Positions 35,266-46,019 of a stretch of DNA of 64,000 nucleotides are shown here, piece by piece; positions within the stretch are counted from its first letter, which is position 1; each line of letters starts with the position of its first letter. The stretch comes from Candidatus Epulonipiscium sp. (GTDB lineage Bacteria; Bacillota; Clostridia; Lachnospirales; Defluviitaleaceae), in assembly GCA_012519205.1 (NCBI GenBank), contig JAAYQR010000016.1, positions 1-64,000 on the forward strand. The letters run 5' to 3'. A program made the translations under genes and the position numbers. The notes under the pieces are model-generated. The model ran no database searches, was not told where the DNA came from, and was given only the letters and a program-made list of their open reading frames with translations.

Positions 35266-35945
35266 TTTAGCACCTTCTTATAATCCTTTATCTCTTTATT
35301 TACCTCTTGTATGCGTTTATATGTATTATCTGTTTTCGTTTTGTTTAATTGTTCCAAAACTTTTTGAGATTTTAAAAGCTGCTCTTTTATATATTTTGTT
35401 AATATAGGGTTTTTATTTTCTATGGGTACCTTACCAAATGTATAGTACATTTCATCGTCATATTGTTCATTGCCCGGTTCTGAGATAATCACCCAATAAT
35501 ATTTATTTTCTTCCCATATAATATCCTCATGAATAATCTTAAAATGAATTCTATGTAAGTATTTTCTTAATTCTTTTTGGTCTAATTGGGGCTGGAGTAT
35601 AATTCGTTTTGTTGTTTCTACAACCCTAGGGTTTTGATTTAATATGTCGATAATGAGCATCCCACCCATTCCGGCTATAATGAGGGTATCTGCTTCTTTG
35701 GGATTGACTTTTTCCAAACCATTTCCCAGCCTTATTTCGATGGCTTTTTCGCATTTATGTTGTTTAATGTTTTTTGCTGCTTTATTTAGAGGTCCTTGAT
35801 TAATATCCGTGGCAATAGCTTTTTCAATAATTCCTTCTTTAAATAAGTAAATAGGTATGTAGCCATGGTCCGTCCCGATATCAGCAATTACACTTCCTTT
35901 GGGAACCTTACTTGCAATGGCATATAGCCTTTTTGACAATTTCAT
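35256..35945 (-). CDS. trmK: tRNA (adenine-22-N1)-methyltransferase TrmK
   Basis: A 229-aa SAM-dependent methyltransferase with SVIADIGTDHGYIPIYL near residue 18, a NPKEADTLIIAGMGG catalytic segment near residue 80, and the C-terminal helical extension typical of TrmK (YqfN). It methylates A22 in tRNA. It lies between rpoD and the nif3 gene, the same order as in Bacillus subtilis. Confidence 0.94.
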   Translation of the reverse strand: MKLSKRLYAIASKVPKGSVIADIGTDHGYIPIYLFKEGIIEKAIATDINQGPLNKAAKNIKQHKCEKAIEIRLGNGLEKVNPKEADTLIIAGMGGMLIIDILNQNPRVVETTKRIILQPQLDQKELRKYLHRIHFKIIHEDIIWEENKYYWVIISEPGNEQYDDEMYYTFGKVPIENKNPILTKYIKEQLLKSQKVLEQLNKTKTDNTYKRIQEVNKEIKDYKKVLKCL

Positions 35946-35978
35946 ATATTTCTCCTTAAATTACTAAATTATTGAAAA

Positions 35979-36002
35979 AGAAGTTGACTTTTCTCAACTT
36001 CT
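35979..36002 (-). terminator. rpoD terminator
   Basis: AGAAGTTGA and TCAACTTCT pair over 9 bp (6-nt loop) and are followed on the minus strand by CTTTTTC. The right arm overlaps the rpoD stop codon. Confidence 0.75.
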
Positions 36003-37080
36003 ATTCCAAATAATCTTTTAATTTTTTACTCCTACTGGGATGCCTTAATTTTCTTAAAGCCTTGGCTTCTATTTGTCGGATACGTTCCCTAGTAACATTA
36101 AACTCTTTACCGACTTCCTCTAATGTTCTTGCCCTACCATCATCTAGACCAAATCTTAGTCTAAGAACTTTCTGCTCTCTTTCAGTTAGGGTATCTAAAA
36201 CATCTATTAATTGTTCTTTTAAAAGGGTGAATGCAGCTGCCTCTGATGGAACCGGCACATCTTCATCAGGGATAAAATCCCCTAAATGACTATCTTCCTC
36301 TTCTCCTATAGGTGTTTCTAAGGAAACCGGCTCTTGAGCAATCTTCATGATTTCACGAACTTTGGCTACGGGCATACCCATTTCTTTTGCAATTTCTTCG
36401 GGCTGCGGCTCACGGCCTAATTCCTGAAGAAGTTGTCTAGAAATACGAATCAATTTATTGATTGTTTCAACCATATGAACAGGTATGCGAATAGTCCTGG
36501 CCTGATCTGCGATAGCCCTTGTAATGGCTTGGCGAATCCACCATGTTGCATATGTGCTGAATTTATAGCCCTTACGATAATCGAACTTTTCTACAGCTTT
36601 AATAAGCCCTAGATTACCTTCTTGAATTAAATCTAGAAATAACATTCCTCGGCCAACATATCTCTTTGCAATACTAACAACCAATCTAAGGTTGGCCTCT
36701 GCTAATTTTCTTTTTGCCTCTTCTTCCCCTGCTTCCATTCTTTTTGCCAAATCTATTTCTTCTTCTGCTGTAAGAAGGGATACTTTTCCTATTTCCTTTA
36801 AGTACATACGTACGGGGTCATCGATATTTATTCCTTCTGGAAGACTTAAATCCAGTTCGTTTTCTTCTTCTTCTTCTTCCTCTTCTTCGATATTGCCTAG
36901 TACGTCAATGCTTTGTCTTTCAAGGTATTCATAAATTTTTTCAATTCGTTCGGGCTCCAATTCCATATCGGAAAAATGGTCCATAATCTCTTTATATTCG
37001 AGCACACCCTTTTTTTGTTTACCTAATGCGACCAATTCCTTCACACGGGTCAAAAATTTGGCTTGTTCGCTTGTTTTCAC
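36001..37080 (-). CDS. rpoD: RNA polymerase primary sigma factor RpoD (SigA)
   Basis: A 359-aa housekeeping sigma factor. It has a short region 1.1, an acidic linker rich in Glu (residues about 70-80), region 1.2 ([16 protein letters not shown]), region 2 ([25 protein letters not shown], with the melting segment [10 protein letters not shown]), region 3, and region 4 with [12 protein letters not shown] and [17 protein letters not shown]. The start is GTG at 37080 with GGAAGG 7 nt upstream; an ATG seven codons earlier lies inside the ribosome site region. It is 33 bp downstream of dnaG, the conserved macromolecular synthesis order. Confidence 0.97.
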   Translation of the reverse strand: MKTSEQAKFLTRVKELVALGKQKKGVLEYKEIMDHFSDMELEPERIEKIYEYLERQSIDVLGNIEEEEEEEEENELDLSLPEGINIDDPVRMYLKEIGKVSLLTAEEEIDLAKRMEAGEEEAKRKLAEANLRLVVSIAKRYVGRGMLFLDLIQEGNLGLIKAVEKFDYRKGYKFSTYATWWIRQAITRAIADQARTIRIPVHMVETINKLIRISRQLLQELGREPQPEEIAKEMGMPVAKVREIMKIAQEPVSLETPIGEEEDSHLGDFIPDEDVPVPSEAAAFTLLKEQLIDVLDTLTEREQKVLRLRFGLDDGRARTLEEVGKEFNVTRERIRQIEAKALRKLRHPSRSKKLKDYLE

Positions 37081-37113
37081 GCAGAATCCTTCCTTTCTCA
37101 CCTGTCTACTATT

Positions 37114-38922
37114 TTAACCACTTATAATGTTAATATACAACCTTTCCAGCTGCTTTTTCTGTTCAATAAGAGATTGTATCTCATAGATATCTGTAGTAGT
37201 TCTACTTCTTATGTCGATATTAGCTCTTTTAATAAGTTTTATCTGATCATTGATGGCTTTTTCTACATCATAATCCTGATTATTGCTTTTTTCTTCTCTA
37301 AATATTAAGGATATTTGTTGTTGTTCTTTTAAATCTTCAAAGTAATTAATAATAGTGGCAGGCTGTATTTTCATTCCTTTATCATACTGCTCATAAATCA
37401 ATTGAGCTGCTTTTTTTAATATAGGGTCGCTAAAATCAAAATATGATAAATGGGGTTTAATCTTTTGATAAATCGATGGATTTGAACTAATAATATGCAA
37501 TATGTTTAGTTGAGCCTTATATAAACCATTCGTTTCACCCGAACCTCTACCCCGTTGGCTTTTAACATTATTTTTAGATTCTGTTTTTACACCTTGTGGT
37601 TTCCTATATATATTAAGCTTTTCATTTTTTAATATCTTCCTATTATTATTTACTTCATCGGTAATAGCTTTTGTAGAAATTCCCGTATCCTTTGTTATTT
37701 CCTGTAGGTATGCATCTCTTTCTATGGAATTATCTAATTTTGATATTATTTTTGCTACTTCCTTTGTAAACTGTATCTTTTGTTCGGTATCTTCAGTATT
37801 GTATTTGGTTTTTAGTAACTGTACTTGAAACATAACGGCTCCCATTGCATTATCAAGTAATTTTTTAAAGGCATCTGGTCCATTTTGTTTGATAAAATCA
37901 TCCGGATCCTTTTCCCCGGGAACCTGCATAACCCGTACTTTTAATCCCACGGAGGATAATATGGGTATTGCCCTTAGGGCTGCCTTTGTCCCAGCATTGT
38001 CACTATCATAAATCAAAACAACTTCACCGGTGTATCTTTTTAATAAAGCTGCATGTTGATATGTGAATGCCGTTCCTAAGGATGCTGTAACATTCGTAAA
38101 CCCAGCCTGATATAAAGAGATAACATCCATATACCCCTCAACAATCAATATTTGACTTTGCCTAGAAACCCTTGCATAGTTCAAGCTGTATAAACTTTTA
38201 CTTTTATCAAATAAAGGGGTTTCGGGGGAATTCATATATTTAGGCAACCTATCATCTAATACTCTCCCCCCAAAGCCAATGATCTGATTATGAACATCAA
38301 AAATAGGAAACATAATCCTATTTCTAAATCTATCAATATATCCATCGCCGGATTTTTTAGGTATAATCAATCCACTTTTTAAGACTAACTTCTCACTATA
38401 TCCTTTATATAATAAATATTGATATAAATCGTCAAAATCAGTATTTGAATATCCAATCCCAAACAACTTTTGGATGTTTTCTTTTATTTCCCTCTTTATC
38501 AGGTAATTCAGGGCTGCTTGTCCTCTAGAAGAACGTAAGTTAGCATAAAAATATTTGGCAGATTCTTTATGTATGTTAATAAGCTGTTTTTTTTCATCTA
38601 TCCTTTTCCTAACCTCTTCGGAATAATCTGCCTCAGGTAAGTGAATATTAGCCCTATCTGCTAAGTACCTTATGGCTTCTACAAAACCGAAGTTTTCCAT
38701 TTGCATAATAAAAGTAAATATATTACCTCCCGCTTGGCATCCAAAGCAATAATACATTTGCTTATCAGGACTAACTGAAAATGAAGGTGTATCTTCATTA
38801 TGAAATGGACATAAACCAAAGTAGGAACTACCTTTTTTTTGTATCCTTACATATTCAGAAACTACATCAACCAAATCATTTTGGTTTCGTACTTCTTCTA
38901 TAATATCCTCTGAATAATACAT
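37114..38922 (-). CDS. dnaG: DNA primase DnaG
   Basis: A 602-aa primase. The N-terminal CHC2 zinc finger is seen as CPFHNEDTPSFSVS and CFGCQAGGN, the catalytic core with GFGGRVLDDRLPKY and the TOPRIM domain LIVEGYMDVISLY near residue 262 and VLIYDSDNAG near 308. The C-terminal part is a helicase-binding domain (TTDIYEIQSLIEQKKQLERL). It makes RNA primers for replication. Confidence 0.97.
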   Translation of the reverse strand: MYYSEDIIEEVRNQNDLVDVVSEYVRIQKKGSSYFGLCPFHNEDTPSFSVSPDKQMYYCFGCQAGGNIFTFIMQMENFGFVEAIRYLADRANIHLPEADYSEEVRKRIDEKKQLINIHKESAKYFYANLRSSRGQAALNYLIKREIKENIQKLFGIGYSNTDFDDLYQYLLYKGYSEKLVLKSGLIIPKKSGDGYIDRFRNRIMFPIFDVHNQIIGFGGRVLDDRLPKYMNSPETPLFDKSKSLYSLNYARVSRQSQILIVEGYMDVISLYQAGFTNVTASLGTAFTYQHAALLKRYTGEVVLIYDSDNAGTKAALRAIPILSSVGLKVRVMQVPGEKDPDDFIKQNGPDAFKKLLDNAMGAVMFQVQLLKTKYNTEDTEQKIQFTKEVAKIISKLDNSIERDAYLQEITKDTGISTKAITDEVNNNRKILKNEKLNIYRKPQGVKTESKNNVKSQRGRGSGETNGLYKAQLNILHIISSNPSIYQKIKPHLSYFDFSDPILKKAAQLIYEQYDKGMKIQPATIINYFEDLKEQQQISLIFREEKSNNQDYDVEKAINDQIKLIKRANIDIRSRTTTDIYEIQSLIEQKKQLERLYINIISG

Positions 38923-39100
38923 ACTGCCCCCTTATCTTTCATGTTAACCTATATAAATCCATTATAATTCTTTCGACATATTTCCCGTAAATCCTTTAAA
39001 AATTTACTCTTTTATTAATGTTTGTTTAAAGTATATAAAAAATTCTTTATAAATATGTTTTTTTTATTAAGCTTTGAATCATAAGGTAAATAACTTAGTC

Positions 39101-39541
39101 TTATAACTTTATTTCGATGAGTTTTTTTAGATTTCTTTTAAATTTCTCATCATCTTTTTTTGTTCTTTTATTTGGGCCCTTGGTACGGCCCCCACTTCTT
39201 CTTATTTCACTATTAATATACCTGTTAAATAATAAGATATCTATTTCTTCATTGGTATAGATATTGCCCTTAGGAGATATCGCTTTTGCCCCCTTAGATA
39301 AGATAAGAGATGCCAAGCCATAATCCTGGGTAACGATAACATCTTGTTCTTTAATGCAATTAATAATGGCTAAATCAACTGCCTGAGGTTCTGAATCCAC
39401 TATACAATATTCTATATTAAGCCTCTCTTTGGGCACATGACAGTAGCTACAAAATAAAATCACATCTAAATCATAGCTTTTTGCTATTTCATCGATTATC
39501 CCTATTACAGGGCAGCTATCTCCATCTACAATAATTCTCAT
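39101..39541 (-). CDS. YaiI/YqxD family protein (UPF0178)
   Basis: A 146-aa protein of the UPF0178 family, related to PIN/NYN nuclease folds: RIIVDGDSCPVIGIIDEIA at the start, CIVDSEPQAVDLAII, VTQDYGLASLILSKGAKAISPKG near residue 75 and a basic C-terminal tail with RRSGGRTKGPNKRTKKDDE. The conserved Asp residues suggest a metal-dependent nuclease, but no activity is established. Like in Bacillus, it is near dnaG-rpoD. It follows dgt by 13 bp. Confidence 0.9.
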   Translation of the reverse strand: MRIIVDGDSCPVIGIIDEIAKSYDLDVILFCSYCHVPKERLNIEYCIVDSEPQAVDLAIINCIKEQDVIVTQDYGLASLILSKGAKAISPKGNIYTNEEIDILLFNRYINSEIRRSGGRTKGPNKRTKKDDEKFKRNLKKLIEIKL

Positions 39542-39553
39542 AAATATTTTCTC

Positions 39554-40564
39554 CTAATAGATATTCCATGATGATGGTACATATAATTCGCAATATTTTT
39601 TTATGGCATATCTATCTGTCATACCCGCTATATAATCACAAATAATCTTCTCTTGATCTTCTTTTTCTGTCTTATAGATTGCATAAAATTCCTTTGGAAT
39701 ACTGTTGGGGTTTTTAACAAAATAAAAATAAAGCTGTTTTAAAATATATTGTGCTTTTTCTTCTTCCTTTTTTGCCTTAGAGCCGATGTACACATGTTCA
39801 AACATATATTTCCTAAGCTTTTTCATGCTTTTTTCCACTTCTTGGCTCATAATAATATCTGGTTTATTTAGGCTGTTTACTATGATATCTGTAATCATTA
39901 TATCTATTCTTTCCCCAAAGGTCTTCCCCAAAACTTCTATACAATCCCTTGGAATTTCTTCTTCTCTTATTATCCTGCCTCTTATGGCGTCATCTATATC
40001 ATGATTTATGTATGCTATTATATCAGAAAGTTGAACAACTTTTCCTTCTAGGGTATGGGGTTTCCCCTTTGAGGTATGATTGATAATACCATCTCTAACT
40101 TCTAGGGTAAGGTTTAACCCATTCCCATCTCTTTCAAGCAACTCAATCACCCGAAGACTTTGTTCATAATGTTTAAATCCCATGGGGCATACTTCATTTA
40201 ATATGCTTTCTCCTGCATGGCCAAAGGGAGTATGACCAAGGTCATGCCCTAGGGCTATTGCTTCTGTTAAATCTTCATTTAAAGAAAGGGCCCTTGCTAT
40301 GGTCCTAGCGATTTGAGAAACCTCCAGAGTATGAGTAAGCCTTGTGCGATAGTGGTCACCTTCAGGAGAAATAAATACTTGGGTCTTATGTTTTAAACGT
40401 CTAAAGGTTTTACAGTGTAATATCCTGTCCCTATCCCTTTGAAATTCCGTTCGAATATCACATTTTGACTTTGGTATTGTCCTTCCTTGGGTTTCTTTAC
40501 TTTTTGCTGCATAGGGGCTTAATAAATTCTGCTCTCTTTCTTCTTGGATTTCTCTAATAAGCAA
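39554..40564 (-). CDS. dgt: dGTP triphosphohydrolase-like HD protein
   Basis: A 336-aa HD-superfamily protein: FRRLKHKTQVFISPEGDHYRTRLTHTLEV (residues about 50-78) followed by the HD motif ALGHDLGHTPFGHAGE near residue 105 and DIIAYINHDIDDA near residue 178. These metal-binding motifs are those of Dgt-like dNTPases, which break dNTPs to nucleoside and triphosphate; clostridial forms may act on several dNTPs. The start is likely TTG (40564), 8 nt after AGGTGG, since the GTG codons upstream lie within that site; this is uncertain by four codons. Confidence 0.87.
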   Translation of the reverse strand: MLIREIQEEREQNLLSPYAAKSKETQGRTIPKSKCDIRTEFQRDRDRILHCKTFRRLKHKTQVFISPEGDHYRTRLTHTLEVSQIARTIARALSLNEDLTEAIALGHDLGHTPFGHAGESILNEVCPMGFKHYEQSLRVIELLERDGNGLNLTLEVRDGIINHTSKGKPHTLEGKVVQLSDIIAYINHDIDDAIRGRIIREEEIPRDCIEVLGKTFGERIDIMITDIIVNSLNKPDIIMSQEVEKSMKKLRKYMFEHVYIGSKAKKEEEKAQYILKQLYFYFVKNPNSIPKEFYAIYKTEKEDQEKIICDYIAGMTDRYAIKKYCELYVPSSWNIY

Positions 40565-40748
40565 ATTGACCACCACCTAATCTAAAACGAATTAAAATCC
40601 CTATATCTTATATATACTACACGTTTTTTCAAAATCCTTCAAAATGGCTAAATAAAAATAGATAGGGCTTATCAGACCTATCTTCACTGCTTAATGCATC
40701 TATTATATAATGTCCATTTTTATTTCTTGTATACCAAATTGATTGAAA

Positions 40749-40781
40749 AATAAAAACGTGCACAATGTGCACGTTTTTATT
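40749..40781 (-). terminator. ppdK terminator
   Basis: A perfect 15-bp stem (AATAAAAACGTGCAC / GTGCACGTTTTTATT, loop AAT) placed directly past the ppdK stop codon. Confidence 0.92.
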
Positions 40782-40783
40782 AG

Positions 40784-43426
40784 TTATTTTTGACCAAGGT
40801 TATCGCCATCGCTTACAGCTGCCTGTGCTGCTGCCAATCTTGCAATAGGAACACGGAATGGTGAACAGGATACATAATCAAGTCCAAGTTTATGACAGAA
40901 TTCGATAGATGATGGGTCTCCACCATGTTCTCCACAAATTCCTAGTTTGATATTTGGTCTTGTCTTACGGCCTTTTTCAACAGCTATTTCGATTAAAGCT
41001 CCTACTCCTGTTTGATCGATTCTAGCAAATGGATCAAATTCATAAATTTGCTTTGCATAGTAATCTTCTAAGAATTTACCTGCATCATCACGTGAGAATC
41101 CGAAGGTCATTTGTGTTAAGTCATTGGTACCAAAGGAGAAGAATTCTGCTTCTTTTGCGATTTCATCCGCGGTTACGGTAGCCCTTGGAATCTCAATCAT
41201 AGTACCTACTTGATATTTTAAATCCATTCCTGATTCTTTAATTACTTCATCAGCTGTTTTTACAACAACGGATTTAACATATTCTAGTTCTTTTACTTCT
41301 CCAATTAATGGAATCATTATTTCAGGTACGATATCATATCCTTTGTTTTTCTTAACAGCTACTGCAGCTTCAATTATTGCTCTTGCCTGCATTTCTGCGA
41401 TTTCAGGATAGGATACAGCTAAACGACATCCACGGTGACCCATCATTGGGTTGAATTCATGAAGAGATTCAACTGTTCCCTTTAACTCTTCGAAACTTAC
41501 TCCCATATCCTTAGCTAATGCTTTAATATCTTCATCTGCTTGAGGTAAGAATTCATGGAGTGGTGGGTCAAGAAGACGTACAGTCACTGGGCGTCCTTCC
41601 ATAGCTTCATAAATTCCGATGAAATCCTCTCTTTGAACCGGAAGTAATTCTTCTAATGCTTTTCTTCTATCTGCTTCTGTCTTAGAAAGAATCATCCTAC
41701 GTACTTTAGGAATTCTATCTTCATCAAAGAACATATGCTCTGTACGGGTTAATCCGATACCTTCTGCACCAAATTCTAATGCAACTTTTGCATCCTTTGG
41801 TGTATCAGCATTGGTTCTGATTTTAAGGGTTCTAGCTTTATCAGCCCATGTCATAAATTTAGCAAAATCTCCAGATATTTCTGGTTCTACAGTATGGATA
41901 TCTTCTCCATAAACATTACCTGTTGAACCATCTAGGGAAATATAATCCCCTTCATTGAAACTTTTGCCACCTAAGGTGAAATTTCTTTCTTCCTCGTTAA
42001 TTTTAACTTCTCCAAGTCCAGATACACAGCAAATACCCATACCTCTAGCTACTACAGCTGCATGGGAAGTCATTCCTCCACGGGCTGTTAAGATACCACT
42101 AGATGCTGCCATACCTTCAATATCCTCTGGGGATGTTTCAACACGAACTAGTATAACTCTCTCTCCGGCTTCCTTTGCAGCTTTTGCAGTTTCAGCAGTA
42201 AAGTATACTTTACCTGCTCCTGCACCCGGTGATGCTGGAAGTCCTTTTCCAATTGGAATAGCAGCTTTTAGAGCCTTTTCATCAAATGCTGGATGAAGTA
42301 ATTGGTCTAATTGCTTTGGATCTACTTTTAATAGCGCTTCTTTTTCTGTAATGAGTCCTTCCGCAACTAAGTCAACTGCAATTTTTAATGCTGCACCTGC
42401 TGTTCTCTTACCATTACGGGTTTGAAGGAAGTATAATTTTTTATTTTCAATGGTAAACTCCATGTCCTGCATATCTTTGTAGTGATTTTCAAGACCTTGA
42501 GCTATTTCCATAAATTGATCATAAACTTCTGGCATATCTTCATGTAAAACTTTAATTGGTTTTGGCGTACGGATACCAGCAACAACGTCTTCTCCTTGCG
42601 CGTTGATTAGGTATTCCCCATAGATTGCTTTTTCTCCTGTAGCAGGGTTTCTTGTAAAGGCAACTCCTGTACCGGATTCTTCTCCCATGTTTCCAAATAC
42701 CATCATTTGAACGTTAACAGCTGTTCCCCAGCTAGCAGGAATATCGTTCATTCTTCTATATATGATAGCACGGGGGTTATTCCAAGAACGGAATACAGCG
42801 GTAATGGATGCCATTAATTGTTCTTTGGGGTCCTGTGGGAATCCTTCTCCCTTTTCTTCTTTATAAACTCTTTCAAATCCGGAAACAACATTTTTCATAT
42901 CTTCCGCTGTTAAATCTGTATCCAGTTCGATACCCTTTGATTCTTTGATATCTTCGAGGACTTTTTCAAATTTTGCCCTAGGAATATCCATAACAACATC
43001 TGCAAACATTTGGATAAATCTTCTATAAGAGTCATAAGCAAAACGTGGGTTTCCTGTAGCCTTTGCAAATCCTTCAACAGCCTTATCATTTAAACCTAAG
43101 TTTAGGATTGTATCCATCATACCAGGCATGGATGCTCTTGCTCCTGAGCGAACTGATAGGAGTAAAGGGTTCTCTGTATCGCCAAACTTTTTACCTGAAA
43201 TTTCCTCTAATTTTACTAAGGATTCTTGAATTTGTTTTACGATCTCATCGGAAATCTTTTCTTCATTATTATAATATTCGTTACATGCTTCTGTGGAAAC
43301 AGTGAACCCCTGTGGAATAGGAAGTCCTAGTTTAGTCATTTCAGCTAAGTTTGCACCCTTACCTCCAAGTAGGTTTTTCATGGATGCATCCCCTTCACTG
43401 AACATATAAACAAATTTTTTGCTCAT
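40784..43426 (-). CDS. ppdK: Pyruvate, phosphate dikinase PpdK
   Basis: An 880-aa enzyme interconverting pyruvate, ATP and phosphate with PEP, AMP and pyrophosphate. The N-terminal nucleotide-binding domain has LLGGKGANLAEMTKLGLPIPQGF and SVRSGARASMPGMMDTILNLG, the central domain the phospho-histidine motif GGMTSHAAVVARGMG near residue 455, and the C-terminal PEP/pyruvate domain GHRGCRLAVSYPEI and FGTNDLTQMTFGFSRDD. Length matches the family. In fermentative Clostridia it often works in the glycolytic direction using pyrophosphate; this is inference. AGGAGG precedes the ATG. A possible -35/-10 pair (TTGACT, 18 nt, TATAAA) ends only a few bases before that site. Confidence 0.98.
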   Translation of the reverse strand: MSKKFVYMFSEGDASMKNLLGGKGANLAEMTKLGLPIPQGFTVSTEACNEYYNNEEKISDEIVKQIQESLVKLEEISGKKFGDTENPLLLSVRSGARASMPGMMDTILNLGLNDKAVEGFAKATGNPRFAYDSYRRFIQMFADVVMDIPRAKFEKVLEDIKESKGIELDTDLTAEDMKNVVSGFERVYKEEKGEGFPQDPKEQLMASITAVFRSWNNPRAIIYRRMNDIPASWGTAVNVQMMVFGNMGEESGTGVAFTRNPATGEKAIYGEYLINAQGEDVVAGIRTPKPIKVLHEDMPEVYDQFMEIAQGLENHYKDMQDMEFTIENKKLYFLQTRNGKRTAGAALKIAVDLVAEGLITEKEALLKVDPKQLDQLLHPAFDEKALKAAIPIGKGLPASPGAGAGKVYFTAETAKAAKEAGERVILVRVETSPEDIEGMAASSGILTARGGMTSHAAVVARGMGICCVSGLGEVKINEEERNFTLGGKSFNEGDYISLDGSTGNVYGEDIHTVEPEISGDFAKFMTWADKARTLKIRTNADTPKDAKVALEFGAEGIGLTRTEHMFFDEDRIPKVRRMILSKTEADRRKALEELLPVQREDFIGIYEAMEGRPVTVRLLDPPLHEFLPQADEDIKALAKDMGVSFEELKGTVESLHEFNPMMGHRGCRLAVSYPEIAEMQARAIIEAAVAVKKNKGYDIVPEIMIPLIGEVKELEYVKSVVVKTADEVIKESGMDLKYQVGTMIEIPRATVTADEIAKEAEFFSFGTNDLTQMTFGFSRDDAGKFLEDYYAKQIYEFDPFARIDQTGVGALIEIAVEKGRKTRPNIKLGICGEHGGDPSSIEFCHKLGLDYVSCSPFRVPIARLAAAQAAVSDGDNLGQK

Positions 43427-43592
43427 TGAATTTACCTCCTGTATATTTATAATTATTCTTTTGTAGAATAGTCAAAACTCTAGTTAAAACGAAAATGTAT
43501 CTCTCTTTAATAATATTGTCATGTTTTGTCTATTCAACCCCCATCATTATATCATAAAACCTAAAAAATCATAGGGGTGATTTCAAAAAATT

Positions 43593-44975
43593 TTAGAAAC
43601 TCATTTTACCCCGTAAATACTCTTCTAAACCATCAATTTTTACTCTTTCTTGCTCCATTGTATCACGGTTTCTGATGGTAACGGAGTAGTCTTCTTCTGA
43701 ATCAAAATCATAAGTTATACAAAATGGCGTTCCTATTTCATCTTGTCTTCTATATCTTTTGCCTATGCTGCCGCTTTCATCATAGTCTACACTAAATGAT
43801 TCTAACAACTTTTCATATATTTTATACGCAGAATCTGAAAGTTTTTTAGAAAGTGGCAAAATTGCTGCCTTAATCGGCGCAATTGCAGGGTGGAATTTTA
43901 ATACTGTTCTTATATCATTCTCCCCTACTTTTTCCTCATTATAAGCTTCACAAAGGAATGCTAAGGTCACTCTATCTGCCCCTAGGGACGGTTCAACACA
44001 ATATGGAATATATTTTTCTTGGGTATTAGGATCAAAATAAGACATATCTTCCCCAGAGTGCTCTTGATGCTGTTTTAAATCATAATCAGATCTAGCTGCT
44101 ATGCCCCAAAGTTCCCCCCATCCAAATGGAAATAGAAATTCAATATCAGAAGTGGCCTTGCTATAATGGGATAATTCTTCAGGTGAATGAGGCCTGATTC
44201 GCATATTTTCTTCTTGAATGCCCAATGAAATTAACCAGTTAACACAAAAGTTCTTCCAATACTCGAACCACTCCAAGTCCTTCCCAGGTTCACAGAAAAA
44301 TTGTAATTCCATTTGTTCAAATTCCCTTGTTCGGAATGTAAAGTTTCCCGGAGTTATTTCATTTCTGAAGGATTTCCCAACCTGTCCTATACCAAAAGGT
44401 ATTTTCTTTCTAGTGGTTCTTTGTACATTTTTAAAATTAACAAAAATTCCTTGGGCTGTTTCTGGTCTTAAATACACCGCATTTTTGGAGTCTTCCGTTA
44501 CTCCCTGAAAGGTTTTAAACATAAGGTTAAACTGCCTTATATCCGTAAAATTATGGGCCCCACAATTTGGGCAGCTAATTTTATTTTCATCAATATAGTC
44601 TTTCATCTTTGAATGCTCCCACCCATCTACAGAAAGCTCTATATTATTTTCTTTCATATAATTTTCAATAAGTTGATCTGCTCTAAATCTTTCTTTACAT
44701 TCTTTACAATCCATAAGGGGGTCATTAAAACCTTGAATATGACCAGATGCCATCCATACTTGGGGATTCATTAAAATTGCACAATCCACTCCCACGTTAT
44801 AAGGGTTTCCCTGTACGAATTTTTTCCACCAAGCATTCTTAATATTATTTTTTAATTCGACTCCTAAAGGACCATAATCCCATGTGTTGGATAACCCTCC
44901 ATAAATATCCGACCCTGGATAAACAAAACCTCTGTTCTTTGCTAAGGCTACAACTTGTTCCATAGTCTTTTTCAT
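43593..44975 (-). CDS. glyS: Glycyl-tRNA synthetase, single-chain dimeric type
   Basis: A 460-aa class II aminoacyl-tRNA synthetase of the alpha2 type. It begins [29 protein letters not shown] (residues about 8-36), has motif 2 [25 protein letters not shown], a zinc site ([17 protein letters not shown]), motif 3 [12 protein letters not shown] and an anticodon-binding domain starting [14 protein letters not shown]. It charges tRNA-Gly. A T-box leader directly upstream indicates control by uncharged tRNA-Gly. Confidence 0.97.
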   Translation of the reverse strand: MKKTMEQVVALAKNRGFVYPGSDIYGGLSNTWDYGPLGVELKNNIKNAWWKKFVQGNPYNVGVDCAILMNPQVWMASGHIQGFNDPLMDCKECKERFRADQLIENYMKENNIELSVDGWEHSKMKDYIDENKISCPNCGAHNFTDIRQFNLMFKTFQGVTEDSKNAVYLRPETAQGIFVNFKNVQRTTRKKIPFGIGQVGKSFRNEITPGNFTFRTREFEQMELQFFCEPGKDLEWFEYWKNFCVNWLISLGIQEENMRIRPHSPEELSHYSKATSDIEFLFPFGWGELWGIAARSDYDLKQHQEHSGEDMSYFDPNTQEKYIPYCVEPSLGADRVTLAFLCEAYNEEKVGENDIRTVLKFHPAIAPIKAAILPLSKKLSDSAYKIYEKLLESFSVDYDESGSIGKRYRRQDEIGTPFCITYDFDSEEDYSVTIRNRDTMEQERVKIDGLEEYLRGKMSF

Positions 44976-45009
44976 CTTCCTACCTCCAATTTCTAACTTA
45001 TATTTTTAC

Positions 45010-45219
45010 AAAATAAAAAAACCTGTTCATCCCTAACCTAAGGGACGAAAGGTTTTACTTCCGCGGTTCCACCCTTTTTGGTGCAAAAGCACCCACTTTG
45101 TCACAATTCACCACTCAAAAGCTCCCTTCACTAAGTAACTTTATCGGGCTTTCACTATCCCCGACTCGCTTAAAAAATTAAGTTAGTTACTCTTCTTTTT
45201 CATCGCAGTTTATTGAATT
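45010..45219 (-). promoter_or_regulatory. T-box riboswitch upstream of glyS
   Basis: The minus strand has the T-box sequence AGGGTGGAACCGCGG (45075-45061), which pairs with the acceptor end of uncharged tRNA, followed by a terminator stem (AAACCTTTCGTCCCTTAGG paired with TAGGGATGAACAGGTTT) and a T-tract at 45021-45015. Upstream is a stem I whose outer strands are GTAACT and AGTTAC. Since the gene is glyS, the cognate tRNA is expected to be tRNA-Gly; I did not identify the specifier codon with certainty. Confidence 0.93.
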
Positions 45220-45225
45220 AACATT

Positions 45226-45254
45226 AATCTAGCAAATAATTTTAGCTTTGTCAA
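45226..45254 (-). promoter_or_regulatory. glyS promoter
   Basis: TTGACA (45254-45249), 17 nt, TAGATT (45231-45226) on the minus strand, just past the recO stop codon and immediately before the T-box leader. Confidence 0.7.
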
Positions 45255-45260
45255 TACGGT

Positions 45261-46013
45261 TTAATTATAAAATGTTTCAACTTCTTTTAAAAAATCTAGG
45301 GTCTTAAATCGTTTTTCTATATGATATGTTAAATAACTCTTAGTGATTTTCTCTAACTCTTCTAATATACTCTCATCTACATTAAATTGAAACAACTCTT
45401 TCAAATCAGAAGTAACTATGTACCAGATAGTATACCAAGTAGTTATAGACATCTTATAAGTATAAGAATCTCTGGTAGAACAACTATTACATAATACTCC
45501 CCCAAGCCTTGTATTAAAACTACCTATACCTTTTTCTATGCCGCAATTTACGCATTGGGTTATTTCAGGCATGTATCCTATTATAGACATTAACCTTAAT
45601 TCATATATTCTTGCAATCAATCTTGGGTTTCGTGTAGTTTTTTCCAAAACTACTAGAGTTTTTAAAGTCAATAAAAGCAATTCTTCATTTGTTTCTCCTT
45701 CCTGTGTTACTCCATCTAAAAGCTCTAAAAAATAGGAGGCATATGTCAATTTAATGATATCCTCCCGTATGCCGTGAAATGTTTCAATAACCTGAAGCTG
45801 TTGAATGATATTATAATTTCTACCTGCATAAATTAAAAAATCTGAGTAGGAAAACAACTGTGTTCCTGCTGATAAACGACTTTTATGTTTTCTTGCTCCC
45901 TTTGCAGAGACGGAAATTTTTCCTTTATCTTTTGTAAAAATCTTAAGAATTTTATCTGCTTCACCTATATGAATTTCTTTTAATATGATGCCTTTTGTCT
46001 TAATATGTTCCAT
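45261..46013 (-). CDS. recO: DNA repair protein RecO
   Basis: A 250-aa protein: an N-terminal OB-fold (KTKGIILKEIHIGEADKIL, TKDKGKISVSAKGARK), a helical middle, and a zinc site formed by CVNCG and LCNSC pairs near residues 158 and 178. RecO helps RecA load on single-stranded DNA in recombinational repair. It begins 6 bp after yqzL, which begins about 100 bp after era. Confidence 0.95.
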   Translation of the reverse strand: MEHIKTKGIILKEIHIGEADKILKIFTKDKGKISVSAKGARKHKSRLSAGTQLFSYSDFLIYAGRNYNIIQQLQVIETFHGIREDIIKLTYASYFLELLDGVTQEGETNEELLLLTLKTLVVLEKTTRNPRLIARIYELRLMSIIGYMPEITQCVNCGIEKGIGSFNTRLGGVLCNSCSTRDSYTYKMSITTWYTIWYIVTSDLKELFQFNVDESILEELEKITKSYLTYHIEKRFKTLDFLKEVETFYN

Positions 46014-46019
46014 ATTTAT

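Noticed and set aside
36844-36891. A short tandem repeat (TTC-type) within rpoD
   Set aside because: It only encodes the Glu-rich acidic linker of the sigma factor and keeps the frame.
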